DNA from: Telopea speciosissima
Taxonomy: Eukaryota > Streptophyta > Magnoliopsida > Proteales > Proteaceae
DNA: 64,000 nt
Direction of reading: 5' to 3'
NCBI RefSeq assembly: GCF_018873765.1
Contig: NC_057919.1
Span: forward strand, 63,750,484 to 63,814,483
Part shown: positions 48,191 to 59,847 of the stretch, piece after piece
Position numbering within the stretch: position 1 is the first letter of the stretch
Layout: each line of letters starts with the position of its first letter
Notes under the pieces: generated by a model
Database searches by the model: none
Told to the model about the DNA's origin: nothing
Seen by the model: the letters and a program-made list of their open reading frames with translations, nothing else
Translations under genes and position numbers: made by a program

Positions 48191-49645
48191 GTAAAATAAA
48201 TTATTTTATATTAATTTAATAAAATTAAATTGAATATCCATACCTTGATGTTGTTAAAGATTGAGGATGAAGAAAGACTAAAGAAGAAGAACCAGATTAA
48301 AAGCCTCAAAAGAATGGAGAAGTCGCAAGAGAGTAAAATCCTCGAGATAAAGCAAGGATGGTGGGGACCGTCATAGCAGATGTACATTGGAGACCCTTCT
48401 TCACCCCAAATCACCTTATATAGACTAGGGTAGACGGAGACGATTTTTCGCTTCGACAACATTTCATAGGATAAAGACAAAACTTATAGTAGGTAAGAGT
48501 GATAATTTATCAGGCCCAACTAGGCCCACCTTAGTAAAGACAGTGGGGGCCGTCATAGCAGATGTACATTGGAGACCATCCCTCACCCCCAAACTACCTT
48601 ATACATGCTAGGGTAGATGAATGTGTTCTCTCACCTTAAAACAATATTTTATATGATGATGACAAAGCTTATAGTGGGTACAAGTGATAATTTACTAGGT
48701 CCAATTGGGCCTACCTTAGCAAGGATGGTGGGGGCTGTCATAGCAGATATACATCGGAGACCCTACCTCACCCTCAAACCACCTTATATAGGTTAGGATA
48801 GATGGAGACGAATAATATTTCATAGGATGATGACAAAGCTTATAGTGGGTACAAAGACCTACCTAAGCAATGACGTTGGGGGCTGTCATAGCAGATGTAC
48901 ATTGGAGACCCTCCCTTACCCCCCAAACCACCTTATATAGGCTAGGGTAGATGGAGGCGTTCCCTCGCCTCAAAACAACATTTCATTGGATGACGACAAA
49001 GCTTACAGTGGGTATAAGTGATAATTTACTAAACCCAACTGAGCCTACCTTATCAAGGATGGTGGGAGCCGTCATAGCATTTGTGCATCAAAGACTCTCC
49101 CTCATCCCCAAACCACCTTATATAGACTAGGGTAGATGGAGACGTTCTCTCGCCTCAAAACAATATTTCGTAGGATGATGACAAAGCTTATAGTGGGTAC
49201 AAGTTATAATTTACTAGTTGTAACTGAACCTACCTTATCAAGGATGGTGGTGGTCGTCATAGCAGATGTGCATCGAAGACCCTCTCTCACCCCCAAACCA
49301 CCTTATATAGGCTAGGGTAGATAGATGCGTTCCTTTGCCTCAAAACAATATTTCATAGGATGATGGCAAAGCTTATAGTGGGTACAAGTTATAATTTATC
49401 AGGCCCAACTAAGCCTACCTTATCAAGGACGGTGGGGGTCGTCATAGCAGATGTACATTGGAGACCCTCCCTCACCCCCAAACCACCTTATATAGGCTAG
49501 GATAGATGGATGTATTCCCTCACCTCAAAACAACATTTCATAGGATGATGACAAAACTTATAGTGGATATAAATGGTAATTTACTAAACCCAGCTAAGCC
49601 TACCTTAACAAGGACGGTGGGGGCCGTTATAGCAGATCTCAAAGC
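47870..49645 (-). repeat. About 184-bp tandem array; most units contain a TATA-like motif
   Basis: The motif GGTGGGGGCCGTCATAGCAG recurs at about 48362, 48545, 48729, 48876, 49063, 49250, 49434 and 49618, spaced 147-187 bp, mostly 184. An outlying unit at 47893 sits 466 bp upstream, with gag sequence in between. Most units contain CCACCTTATATAGGCTAGGG, that is, TATATAAGG on the minus strand, upstream of a minus-strand gag start. The array is probably an expanded U3/LTR segment of the Copia element whose gag lies at 45.8-48.2 kb (inference). Confidence 0.8.
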
Positions 49646-49649
49646 CACC

Positions 49650-50350
49650 TTATAGGATGGCACTAGCAGAGCTAAAAGAATTGAAGGAGCGGCTGCAAGA
49701 GCTCATAGATAAAGGATTTGTTAGACCCAGCACATCCCCGTAGGGAGTACCATCATCTTTATGAAGAAGAAAGATGGGCTGATGAGATTGTGCATTGACT
49801 ACAGAGAGTTGAGCACGGTCATTGTTAAGAACTAATATCCGTTACTTCGTATAGATGACATATTTGACCAGCTACAAGGTGCGAATGTCTTCTCCAAGAT
49901 TGAACTTAGATCTAGTTATTATCAGTTGAAAATCTAGAAGGAGGATGTTCCCAAGACAACATTCAGGACCCGATATGAACATTATTGAGTTCCTTGTCAT
50001 GTCATTTGGGTTGGTGAATGCCTAGTTGTATTTTTGGACTTGATGAACTGGATATTCCCTAAATTCATAGACTGGTTCGTTGTTGTCATTATTGATAATA
50101 ACTTAGTGTATTCCAAAAGTGTGGAGGAGCATGCAGCGCATCTGGAAGAGATGCTTCAGAAATTGAGGGAAGGAGTTGTTCGCCAAACCTAATAAGTGTG
50201 AGTTCTGGCTAAACCAGGTGAACTTCTTAGGCCATGTCATTTTTGAAAATGGTACCTCAGTAGATCCCAACAAAGATTGAGGTTGTGGTCAGTTGAACCC
50301 GACCGTCCAACGTTACAGAGATCCGGAGTTTCTTAGGATTGACCGAGTAT
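49650..50350 (+). pseudogene. Ty3/Gypsy reverse transcriptase remnant
   Basis: The plus strand reads, with several stops and frameshifts, [20 protein letters not shown], then [46 protein letters not shown], and VIIDNNLVYSKSVEEHAAHL. These are the successive RT blocks of Gypsy elements. The catalytic YIDD-type box reads VIIDN. No protease, RNase H or integrase is attached, and no LTR of this element is recognised. Confidence 0.85.
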
Positions 50351-50515
50351 TTAAAATATTATTAACCTTTTATTTAATCAAATATTAGTATTTTATCTAA
50401 TAAAATATTAGCAATTTATTTAATAAAATATTAGTATTTATCATTTTATTTAATAAAATATTAATATTTATTTTAATTAAATATTAGCATTTTAATTAAT
50501 CAAATATTAGGATTT
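50351..50515. repeat. AT-rich tandem repeat
   Basis: Variants of ATTTAATNAAATATTAGNATTT repeat about six to seven times with spacing of roughly 25-28 bp. It is over 85% A+T by eye and abuts the Gypsy remnant. Confidence 0.7.
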
Positions 50516-51663
50516 CATAGTGTTTTTCTTATGTATTCGTGATGAACTAGCAGGTCATTTCATATGAAGAGGAGAGAGACACAGAGGTGTTAGCTAACGT
50601 ACTCTGCCCTAATGGCTTGAAGAACCTTTTCCCTTGAAGTAATTACACATACATGATTATAAAATTTTCTTCTTAGGAGAGGGTTCCCAATGCCACTAGT
50701 GTGGGGGAATCTCCCACGCCACACCCATCAGGTATAAAAATGTTTCATCAATAGGAGGCCCAATTGGTCAGGGAGGCGTGAGAGTAAAAGAAGTGGGAAA
50801 GGGTGTGGGAAAACACTCCTCACCCTAAAGCCATGGAGATCTTTTTCCCTTTCTTCTTTTAAAACTAATTTCAACTTCCCTTCCTTTCTCTTTGCTTACA
50901 ACTAGATGATGCCGTTAAGGCAACTCATTGGACTAGTAGTTGTTGGCCCACAAGGTAAAGGGATTCATTTTCTTGCTCTTCACCTTGGCCCAAAAATGAC
51001 ACCTTTCTCAGGGTTCCTCCTTGCCCCTCTCTTGTAACCAAGGTTTAAAAAATTGGAATTAGATAGAACATTTCGATTCCGATCCTGATTCTGTCCACTT
51101 CAAATTGGTAGTGTGGTAAGTGATTTCTAGAGTTCAAATTGATTCCCAATTGATTTCGACCAATTCCTGAACCAATTCGGCTGGTTTGGGATTGTTTTTT
51201 GCCTCCACATGGCGATTTCGTCCCTTGAAACCCTATTTGTAAGTTGTAACCCTCCCGACCATTTACTAACATTGCTACGGTTTATGCATCCATGGTTTCA
51301 AAAATTGGAATCGGATCGGTTGAATCGGCCAATTCAGATTGGAATCGATTTCAGACATTCTAGAGCAGTCGATGGTAGGGGTTTTAGGTTTTCAGATATG
51401 AGGGGATGATTCTATGGTTTTTAAAAACCGATTCGACCCAACTCGGAGTTTAAAATCCTTGGTTTATGCAAATCCACAAAAATGAAAATAATCATGATCT
51501 TATTCCTTCTGGGCTCTCTGCCTCTCTCCCATTGGCCTGTGCGCTGGCGCAGGGGCCACGCTCCCGGATAGAGAACGTCTTTCCTTTCTTTTTAGTTTCT
51601 ATTTCACCTGAACACCACCGGAAGGAAGGAAAATGGGAAAGGGTCGTCAGCACAGAGCACACA
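50516..51663. other. Intergenic region and leader of the methyltransferase-like gene
   Basis: Repeat-like hairpin sequence (AAAAATTGGAATCGGATCGG and relatives) lies at 51035-51450. A dispersed motif GGGGGAATCTCCCACGCCACACCC at 50712-50737 resembles one at 33852. The last ~150 bases before the ATG at 51664 are probably 5'UTR. No TATA box is assignable. Confidence 0.4.
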
Positions 51664-53076
51664 ATGGCTCCATCGAAGGGGGTTGTGATTACAGTCCCAG
51701 TGCTTGTGCTCTCTGTGGCTTCGGCTGCCATCTTCCTCTTCTTCCTCCTCTCCTCTCTCTCCTCATGCTCCTGCCCCACCACCACCACCACCACCACCAC
51801 CACCTCCACCTCCACCGCCACCACTGCCTCCGTCAACAAGAGATCCACAACGGATCGAATCTCTCCAACGTCAGAAGATATTGCGTGGGTGAGAGATCAA
51901 ATCCAGCGGAACAACCTACATATGCAACTCAATGTTCTCCGCAAGGGCATCAACCCTCGCACCCGTGCCCAACAGCTCCAAGATTTGAACCAGTATGATC
52001 CTTCTCTCTCTCTGTTTCTCCCACCGTATTCAATTCTATTGTTTAATTGTAAGTAGGAATGGAACGTGAAATGTCAAGTTGCAGCTGTAATTGTACCCAT
52101 CAAAAAGTTGCAGTAGTGATTAGTGTACCCCTACTGTTGGGCCATTACCATTTGTTCGGCACCAATACGGAGTGATAAATTTGGACCATTTCCTGATTCA
52201 GATCTAGGGTTTAATCTGTTGGGTATGAAGACGGGTATTTCTCGTCATAGTTCTTGTTGGTTTGGTATATCTCGCATAATCACTATTGTTCCAATTTTAT
52301 TTGAGATCTGGAAAGTGACAGAGTCTCCCTTGTTCATTTGTTTCTTTGTGCTTTCAAGCATTACAAGTTTAGATCATTGGATGGGGTTTGGGGTTAAGTT
52401 CTTACAGTTTTGAACTTTCAGATTCAAGGGTATCTCGCACTACGAAGGGGATGAAGCGAGCAACCACACTTCCTTGCCATGCCCTGGGGAATTACTCGTG
52501 GAGGAACACCACAGCAACTATGGGGAACCTTGGGCTGGAGGTCGCGATGTGTTTGAGTTCCTTGCAGAGTCAGTTCAGCTGAAGCCAGACGCACGTGTCC
52601 TTGAGATTGGATGCGGGACGCTTCGCGTTGGACTGCATTTTATCCGTTACCTGGTTCCAGAGCACTTTCATTGTCTGGAAAAGGATGAGCTTTCTCTTAT
52701 GGCGGCAATTAGGTATGAGCTCCCATCTCAGGGTCTCTTGTACAAGCGTCCTCTGATTGTGAAAGGCGAGGGTATGGAATTCAGTAGGTTTGGATCGGGA
52801 TTCCTGTATGATTTGATCTATGCAAGTGCTGTATTCCTTCACATGCCGGATAAGCTCGTTTGGGTGGGATTGGAGAGGCTGGTGACTAGGTTGAAACCTT
52901 ATGATGGCCGGATCTTTGTCTCTCACAATATAAAGTTCTGTTCTCGATTGGGGGGAGAGGAGTGCACAAAGAAGCTGACGAGTATAGGGCTTGAGTATCT
53001 TGAAAAACATACCCATGATAGCTTGCTCTTCAACCACTATGAGATTTGGTTTGAGTTCAGACGATCTAAGGTTTAG
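51664..53076 (+). CDS. Membrane-anchored SAM-dependent methyltransferase-like protein
   Basis: Two exons, 51664-51992 and 52422-53076 (GT-AG intron), give 327 aa. The intron rejoins the frame exactly. Residues ~7-31 form one hydrophobic membrane segment after MAPSKG. A threonine/serine run (~40-56, CACCAC repeats) follows, then a helical segment with DIAWVRDQIQRNN. The C-terminal domain has HSNYGEPWAGGRDVFEFLA and the glycine-rich SAM-binding motif I VLEIGCGTLRVG (168-179), then an acidic residue in HCLEKDE after the next strand. The ATG at 51664 is chosen because the membrane segment follows it directly; a longer open frame upstream is shadow. The substrate is unknown. The anchor suggests a type II membrane protein of the secretory pathway (inference). 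Confidence 0.85.
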
Positions 53077-53494
53077 AGCTGTCACCCATTCTTTGCAGAT
53101 TGAGATTCAGTTGGTTGTGATTCACACTGAAGGTTGATAAATTTAGTTTTTATGTGCTTGGGTTTCCAATTGATCCTTCCATGACATTCTGGGGCCAATG
53201 AAGCTAGAATACTAACCATGAAGCTGCTGATATGCCAGTGGACCAAGGATTTGCAAAGAAGTTGGGACTCAACTGTTTAATTATGGAAATGCATCTGTAA
53301 CTTTATTTTCGAGGTAATTTTTTTCAAAATGAATACAATGGGATAGATTAGCATGCCATAAAGTAGAATGTTTTGGGTTGGAATTATGTTAGCCACTATA
53401 ATGATATTTTTGGATCTCTTTTGTTATTTTAGAGATGGCAATAGGGGATTCTGGGAGGACCATTGATTTGTGGGGGTGGGGGGGAGACACCTCT
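53077..53494. other. 3' flank of the methyltransferase-like gene
   Basis: This contains the likely 3'UTR (TAATTATGGAAATGCATCTG region) and a poly-G run at 53476-53483. No other gene is seen. Confidence 0.4.
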
Positions 53495-54640
53495 TGATGC
53501 AAATTCAAAATAGGCTTATTTAATTAGGAATATGTATAGAGTTGGGTTCTATACATGTTGGGCCTTTGGTGGTTTTTAACGTAATAGGCCACTTTCATGG
53601 GCCTAAAACATGGGTAGTAAGATTGCATATGTGATTTCCTTTATTAGGACTTAGTTTTTTAGTTTATTTTTAAGTTGTTCTGAGTTAGTGGTAATCCAAA
53701 TCAGCATTGGCTATGTTTAACTGAATTCAGTTATAAGTTTCCCAATCCAACTCTAGGTCTTCTGTCTTGTTTCAAGATTCATCGAAAGGAATCCTATTTA
53801 CACTTACTTCGATTTTTTTGATATGGTATAGACATGTTCTTATACAAATAAAACTCTCGTTTTCATACTAAAATATCACCCGTTTCTACCCAAGATCCCA
53901 GCATCACAATTCCATTTCTGTCTAAATTTCAGAGTAAATGGGCTTCTAAATGCGGTATTTCATTAGTGATCCTTTCCGGGGCGCAGTAGTTTGATTGCTG
54001 AGTGCGAGGTGACTCGCGCGATACGGCTTTGTTGTGCAGATTCCATTCTTTTTGGTACAGAAGGTTCTATAAAAATGGGAAATGCCCTACCTTTGAGTGC
54101 GGTTTGAACCATTGATTTACGCAATTGGAAGTAACCAATTAGGTTTACGATCAGCATTGGCTATGTTTAACTGAATTCAGTTATAAGTTTCCCGATCCAA
54201 CTCTAAGTCTTTAGTTATTTCGTTGTCACTTAAAAGTCATAAGCATGTTAGGGCTTAAAGTGTGACTATGTTTTTTTATTTAGTTTCCTAGTCAAATTAG
54301 GTTATCTTGTTAGTTGTTAGTTAAGGATTGGGTTAGGCTTTTCTTTTTTAGTGTTTGAGTCTATTTTTGAGTTTTTTATATAAGGTTGGTTGCAAAAAGG
54401 GGGGGGGGGGGGCAGCATTGTACACGAGAATTGATTAATGAAAAGCTTTTGCACTGCTCTTCTCTTCATGCTGTGAAGAAATCTCTTATGTTTGATCAAG
54501 AAAAACCTTGTGTGTGATCAAGGTAGATTGCTGTTTGATCCAATCGAACACCTTGCAGTGTGAAGTCCGGGTGGATTGCTCTATTGTTCATGTTCTTGTG
54601 TTTCCATTCTTATACTGGTTTTATTGAATCTTTCTTCTAA
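53495..54640 (+). repeat. LTR-like repeat, second copy of the 8.4-9.3-kb family
   Basis: It begins TGATGCAAATTCAAAATAGGC and matches the reverse complement of 9304-8420: the GGGCCTTTGG block, AAGGATTGGGTTAGGC, TTATATAAGGTTGG, a poly-G run, then GCAGTGTGAAGTCCGGGTGG. An extra ~450 bp occupies 53703-54150, flanked by two copies of a ~60-bp direct repeat (CAGCATTGGCTATGTTTAAC...). Its source is unknown. The right end is approximate. Confidence 0.6.
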
Positions 54641-55599
54641 ATTTCTGTCATTAGCAATTAAGTTCAGACCTTAAATTTTTCTTCGAATTCCTGTTCTACC
54701 TAGAATTTACATGTTTATTGAGATTGTGCAATCCAGCCATTAGATTCCTTCTAGATTTTGACCATATGTTCAGGAACCCTAATGGTGAACTTGATATGAG
54801 TTTGACCTAATTCTGATCATCTGTTCTTGAGATATTTCTGTTTTTCCCATTAAAGCTAATGTTTTATTAACCTTTCTTGTTAAATCGATTTTGAGATTTA
54901 AGATACTGCTTAAGTTATATGCTGTTGAATCGATGGACCACTACAAACCCCAATTTCTGAATTCTGATTTCAGTGGTAAATTACTGTTTTACCCTTACTT
55001 CGGTGACTGTTTGTTTTCTCATCGATATACTGATTTTTTCAAATCTGTTTTAATCATTAATCACTAGTTCATAACAGATTTCAGTGTGAGTCGATTACCT
55101 TGTTTTCTGTTCTTGTTTGTTGATTTATTACCCAGATACCCTTCTCCTAGATCTACTAAGATTGTCTCATATAGCCTGAATTATTCTTTGATTTAAAAGT
55201 TTTGTTTATTGGCTACTGTTTTGAGTTTTTCAAATAAAGTACTGCATTACCTCCTTAATCTCTGAAGTTTCCTCTGAGCACTTAGAAGGTAACAACTACA
55301 TCCTTAATTGTATACCCATTTCTTCTTATGGGTTTTAATAACCTTTGTTTTCTTGCTTGAGGGGACTGAGGTTAGGAAAGTTGCCTCTATCATTGAACAG
55401 GGATTCAAACAGTCTGAATCCTCGACCATATAATGGTGAATCATCAACCAATTCATTATAAGTTTTTGCTTTGAAATTGCAATCTGCTTTGAGCCTTCTG
55501 CAGAAGTGCCCCCCCCCCCCTTGGGGCCTCTGACGGCAGGAGGGAACCTTGACAGGGAAAGGAAATTACAAAGCCTTTTGCTGACAACAGTTGAGTAAG
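54641..55599. other. Non-coding DNA, probably retroelement leader
   Basis: T-rich sequence follows the LTR-like repeat. It contains no gene I can recognise. A C-run lies at 55509-55520. Confidence 0.35.
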
Positions 55600-55760
55600 G
55601 CTCCAGAGAAGATGAAAGAAGTGATGCCAGCAACCTTTGGGATGCATCATGAAGATGAGAAATTGATTAACCACCTTTTCATCCACTGTAAATTTACTAG
55701 TAGCGTGTATCTGGCATCACTTTTTGAGTTGATTCTGTTTACTTGCACCGAAAATTGTTA
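55600..55760 (+). pseudogene. Possible LINE zinc-binding domain fragment
   Basis: The plus-strand frame MHHEDEKLINHLFIHCKFTSSVY resembles the zf-RVT zinc-binding region that follows the reverse transcriptase in plant L1 LINEs (usual pattern C..C..E...HLF..C.....W). Only about 40 codons are recognisable and the first cysteines are missing. Confidence 0.45.
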
Positions 55761-57264
55761 CAGTTTTTGTTTTTCAAGTTACTGTTATATGGTTTATTGA
55801 TAGGATATCGGGTGTAGATGAGATGATCTGTATACTCTATGGCCAAAAACGATGTGCTCTTCTCATTCATGTTTCACATAGCCAGCTATAAGTATTAGCA
55901 TATACGACTTGGCATCTATTGGTCAATGCCATTCATTCTCTTCGAAGGAGTACTAGATGATTATTTATTTAACAGTAAAAGTTTGCAGACTGTCATTTTC
56001 AAATTTAGTAATGAACTTTTTAAATTCCATTGCAACTCAAAGGAACCAAAACACATTCATTTCTTATTCTGTTATTTTCTTCTATGTTTGAAGGTGCTAT
56101 GCAAATGTTCCATTATTTCATGATTCATGGATGAATGCTGTTGTCTTTGTGGCATGAATTTGATATTTTCCCCTAATTTCCCATATGATTTTTTCACAAA
56201 GTTTTCTAAATTCTACTTGGTTTGCAGTGGTGAACAAAAAAAAAGTATTGCTCAGAGATGCCAGAGCAAAACAGCATTATATAAGATGAATTATTGTGCA
56301 TGAATCGGCTCTTGCATGGGGATATATGCCAGATAAAATTTAAGAGTAAAGGCTGTTGGATAGATTGTCTGAATGACACATAGATTCTTTCTTGGTTACC
56401 CCTTGCTTCTTTTGGTTTTTTTCTTCCCCTTTTGGGCCCCGATTCTCTTGTTTTTTAGTTACCTCGAGTACTTGATAAGTGATATGAAATATATTCTTTA
56501 CAGGCTTTGCTTGATTTTATTGAAAAGGGTTTTTACAGAAACCGTCATAGAAAACAATAATGAAATTTTGTGGGCATAAAAAAAAATTGGAATTACTTTA
56601 TAGAAATGCATTATAAGTTTGATGTACCCAGTGCATGAGGCTTCCGTCACTGCGGGGTTGAGGAGGGTCAATGTATGCAGCCTTATCTTGCTTTAGCAAA
56701 GATGCTGTTTTCAGAGGGAAAATATATATATTTCTGTATGTTTTGAAAAAAAAAAAAAATGGCAGTCCCTGTGATGCTATTAGGTCCCATCACCACCACG
56801 CCTATCATATGGTTGGAATTTTTTTCTCATCAAGGTATTAGGTATGGTATCAGCCATGATCAATATTGATTCCGATATGATACATACATCCAATGTTTTC
56901 TGTTAAGAAAATGTTGTTTTGATCTCGATACAATTAATATGAATCATTATCGGTATCGCTGGCGACCAATACTGATGCTGATACCATGGATTAAATCCTT
57001 GTTTCTCAAACAATCACCTTAAAATTTACCTCTATTTTATACAATCAGGAAACAAATAGTTTAAAAAAAAAAAAAACAAATTTGGTCTATAAATAATGGT
57101 GAAGATATTTTTAATATATTTGTTCCAGTCGGAATAAACGGAGCCTAAGATTAGACTCTCTTTTTTGGCTCCTCTCTAAACACTAGAGACCTCCAGTGCT
57201 TCAGAGAGAGAGAGAGAGAGATCCTCTCTAACAAGCTCCATAGCTCCACAACCCCTCCTTTTTT

Positions 57265-57301
<37 letters not shown>

Positions 57302-59650
57302 GACCCTGTAGTCATTGGAAGGATCTGGATCTACATTATATAAATCTAGCATCAAGGCAGTCTTTTATACAACTTCACTGAAATGGGATGAGATCTTCAG
57401 TTGTTTTACTTCAATTCTTCACGTCTGAGGAGTTGATCCAAGCTCCTTGGAACTCGATAGCAAGGTCAGGACACTGTTTTAGGGATCGGTATTGGATCAT
57501 CAGGCGAGGCAGAGGGTGATACCAATTCTGGAGTGATCCTTTATCGATGAATTGGTACAGGATTTTATTGAAAACCAGGGAAAAAATTTGGTCCGATCTA
57601 GGGCAATCTGGATCAGTATTGGCCAAGACTGATCCCACCCGAATACACAGATTCCTAAAACCATGGGTAAGGATGGGCTAGTAGCTCAGAAAGGTGAGCA
57701 TTGGCTTGGGATGATTTACATGGCAGAAGCTATAACACATTCCAAATACGACTCATAGCAGCTCAAGGCTCTGGAGAAAGTACTAAAGTCTAAAGAACAA
57801 AATATATTAGAGTCTGACAGATCTAGAGGCTTTTCAGGAAGAACAATACCTTGGAACCCATAAAAAAAAAAATCCTAGAGGATAATAAATCTTAATACAT
57901 TAATGTGGGTTCTGCTAATTGTGGTATTAAAATATTTGGGGACACTTATCTACCTGGACCAGCAGGATTGTCTAGCATGAACCAGACTAGTTCTTTGTGG
58001 TTTTTAGACTTCTTCAAGTCAGTTTACTCAGTTGTTACATTGACAAGCTGAGGGTCCTAATCCATGGGTCAACTGATTCAACCGCCCTGCCTGGTCCAAA
58101 AATAATTTACAACATTAATAAATTTTATGGGTAGAGAAAATGAGAAACTAACTTGCTAAATACAATTTTTTTTCCTGTTTGAAAAAGACCCTTGTGTGCT
58201 TTAGAGCCTTTAGCAGTTTGGCCGCTTCTTCTTGTTTGTATATTATTGTATCCTTGTCTATGTTTTGGTTTTCCTTCTCTTTTGTTTTGGCAATAAACCA
58301 TTGTTGTTATGTATCAAAATTTCCTCTCATTATATTATGGATCATGTGTATGGTTCACAATATTCCTTTAAATGGGTGGTCTCAAACAGCACATCCTTCC
58401 ATTCAGTTTATGCATCATTAATAAATAGCACAATACCAGAAGCCATGAAATTACCATTCAATTTCTTCAGCCTCTTTCTATCATTTTGTCGCATTTGTTG
58501 ATTAGTTGTTTTTGTCAAGCACAGTCTCCATAATCTTCTCATCAGGGCTTTTTACTGTTCACATGATAAGGGTAAAGAGGGGGTAGGAGTTTTTACTTAA
58601 AAGTGAAAAGCTTGGCCTCTTTCAAAAATCTCAAAGTGAAGCATGGACATAACTCTTTGTTGTTGCTTGATCAAGTTTGTAAACCAATTAATTTCCTTTG
58701 GTCTCCGCTATTATAAGATATCTGGGAAGATGGTTGGGTTCCAACCTTATGATTAGAACAAGCCCAAGACTCTTATATGACTCCATTGATGAAACATAAA
58801 TCAGATCAGAATCGCAGCTTACTACTAAAAAACGTCTAGTTGGGTATTAGAACAGCTATCTTGCGGTTGGTTTATATTCTTTTGGGTGTTGGTGTCGAAT
58901 TATTTGATATGATAATTGAACAACTCTTGTGAAAAACATAGATACACATGCATGATTTAATACCTAACACTTTCCCCTTCAAAAAACACACAGAAGAAGA
59001 ATCTATACATGAGCAGGGAGAGAAACAAGAATCACGCTACGCTTCAAGAGACGATTGAACACAACCCCCCCCCCCCTCCAGAATAAAAAAAAGTGCAAAG
59101 AAATGTATGGAGCAACTGAGCAAGTATTAAATATAGAGATAGATTTACCCTGGTTCTCAATCACTAGTTGTCTAGTTCCCAGTTTGCAATGCTCCCATGG
59201 ATGATTATTTGATCCTTTAAAAGCTTTTTTCATGGAAAAAGACCTATGAGAACCTTAATATCAACCATGAAACTTAGATATGGCCAAATAACAAAAACCA
59301 ATCATTGATAATGATTAGAAACAATAAATCATTTGGTAGGAAAGTTTGCATAATTTTTGTTACCATAATCTGACCTTATTTATCTGAGAATAGAACATCT
59401 CAAGCTATGAGTTAAACTGAGTTAAACTCAAATCCTTCCAATGGAAAATAAAAGATACAATATCTTTGATGCAAATATCCGCATATACACAAAGTTCATG
59501 CTCTAAGGCTGAGAACCAGCTTACTTTCTCTTACAAAGATATTTTAACAAGTACTTGATCTCTTTATTAACCACTAATTTGAGGCCCCTCCCCCCAGATT
59601 TCTCCCCCTTCTGCTCCAGACAAGTAATAAAGTAAGTTCATCTAAGCTCC
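55761..59650. other. Gene-free DNA between LINE fragment and the auxin-receptor gene
   Basis: This contains the Au SINE tail, GA and CT microsatellites (57203-57220; 57271-57297), TATCGGTATCG-type repeat sequence at 56830-57000 and 57470-57660, and several A-runs. No coding similarity is seen. Confidence 0.4.
56627..56715 (+). mobile_element. Au SINE 3' part, 5'-truncated
   Basis: CCCAGTGCATGAGGCTTCCG, then CACTGCGGGGTTGAGGAGGG, TCAATGTATGCAGCCTTATC and CTTTAGCAAAGATGCTGTTT follow the consensus order of the tRNA-derived plant Au SINE family. The tRNA-like promoter half is absent. Confidence 0.75.
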
Positions 59651-59847
59651 TGAGGTCCTACATACCCCTTCAATGACTCTTTTTCATCTTCACTACCCAA
59701 TATACCACCAGTGCAGTCGTATCAAGTTCTGCAAACTAAAATACATGATGAAGTAAAGAAAGTAAAACTCTTTACCTGAAACTCTCCGTGTCCCAGATGC
59801 AAACCCGCACCAGAATGATGGATCAACCAATTCAGTGGATGGATTAA
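59651..59847 (-). other. Probable 3'UTR of the auxin-receptor gene
   Basis: This is sequence directly downstream (minus sense) of the TAG at 59850-59848. Its end is not defined. Confidence 0.4.

Noticed and set aside
48350..49645. Regular repeats as a CRISPR-like array
   Set aside because: Whole 184-bp units repeat without short unique spacers, and the DNA is plant nuclear; it is a tandem repeat.
51492..51998. Open frames rich in proline, histidine or valine around the methyltransferase start
   Set aside because: They are other-frame readings of the CACCAC repeat; only the frame starting at 51664 splices into the methyltransferase domain.
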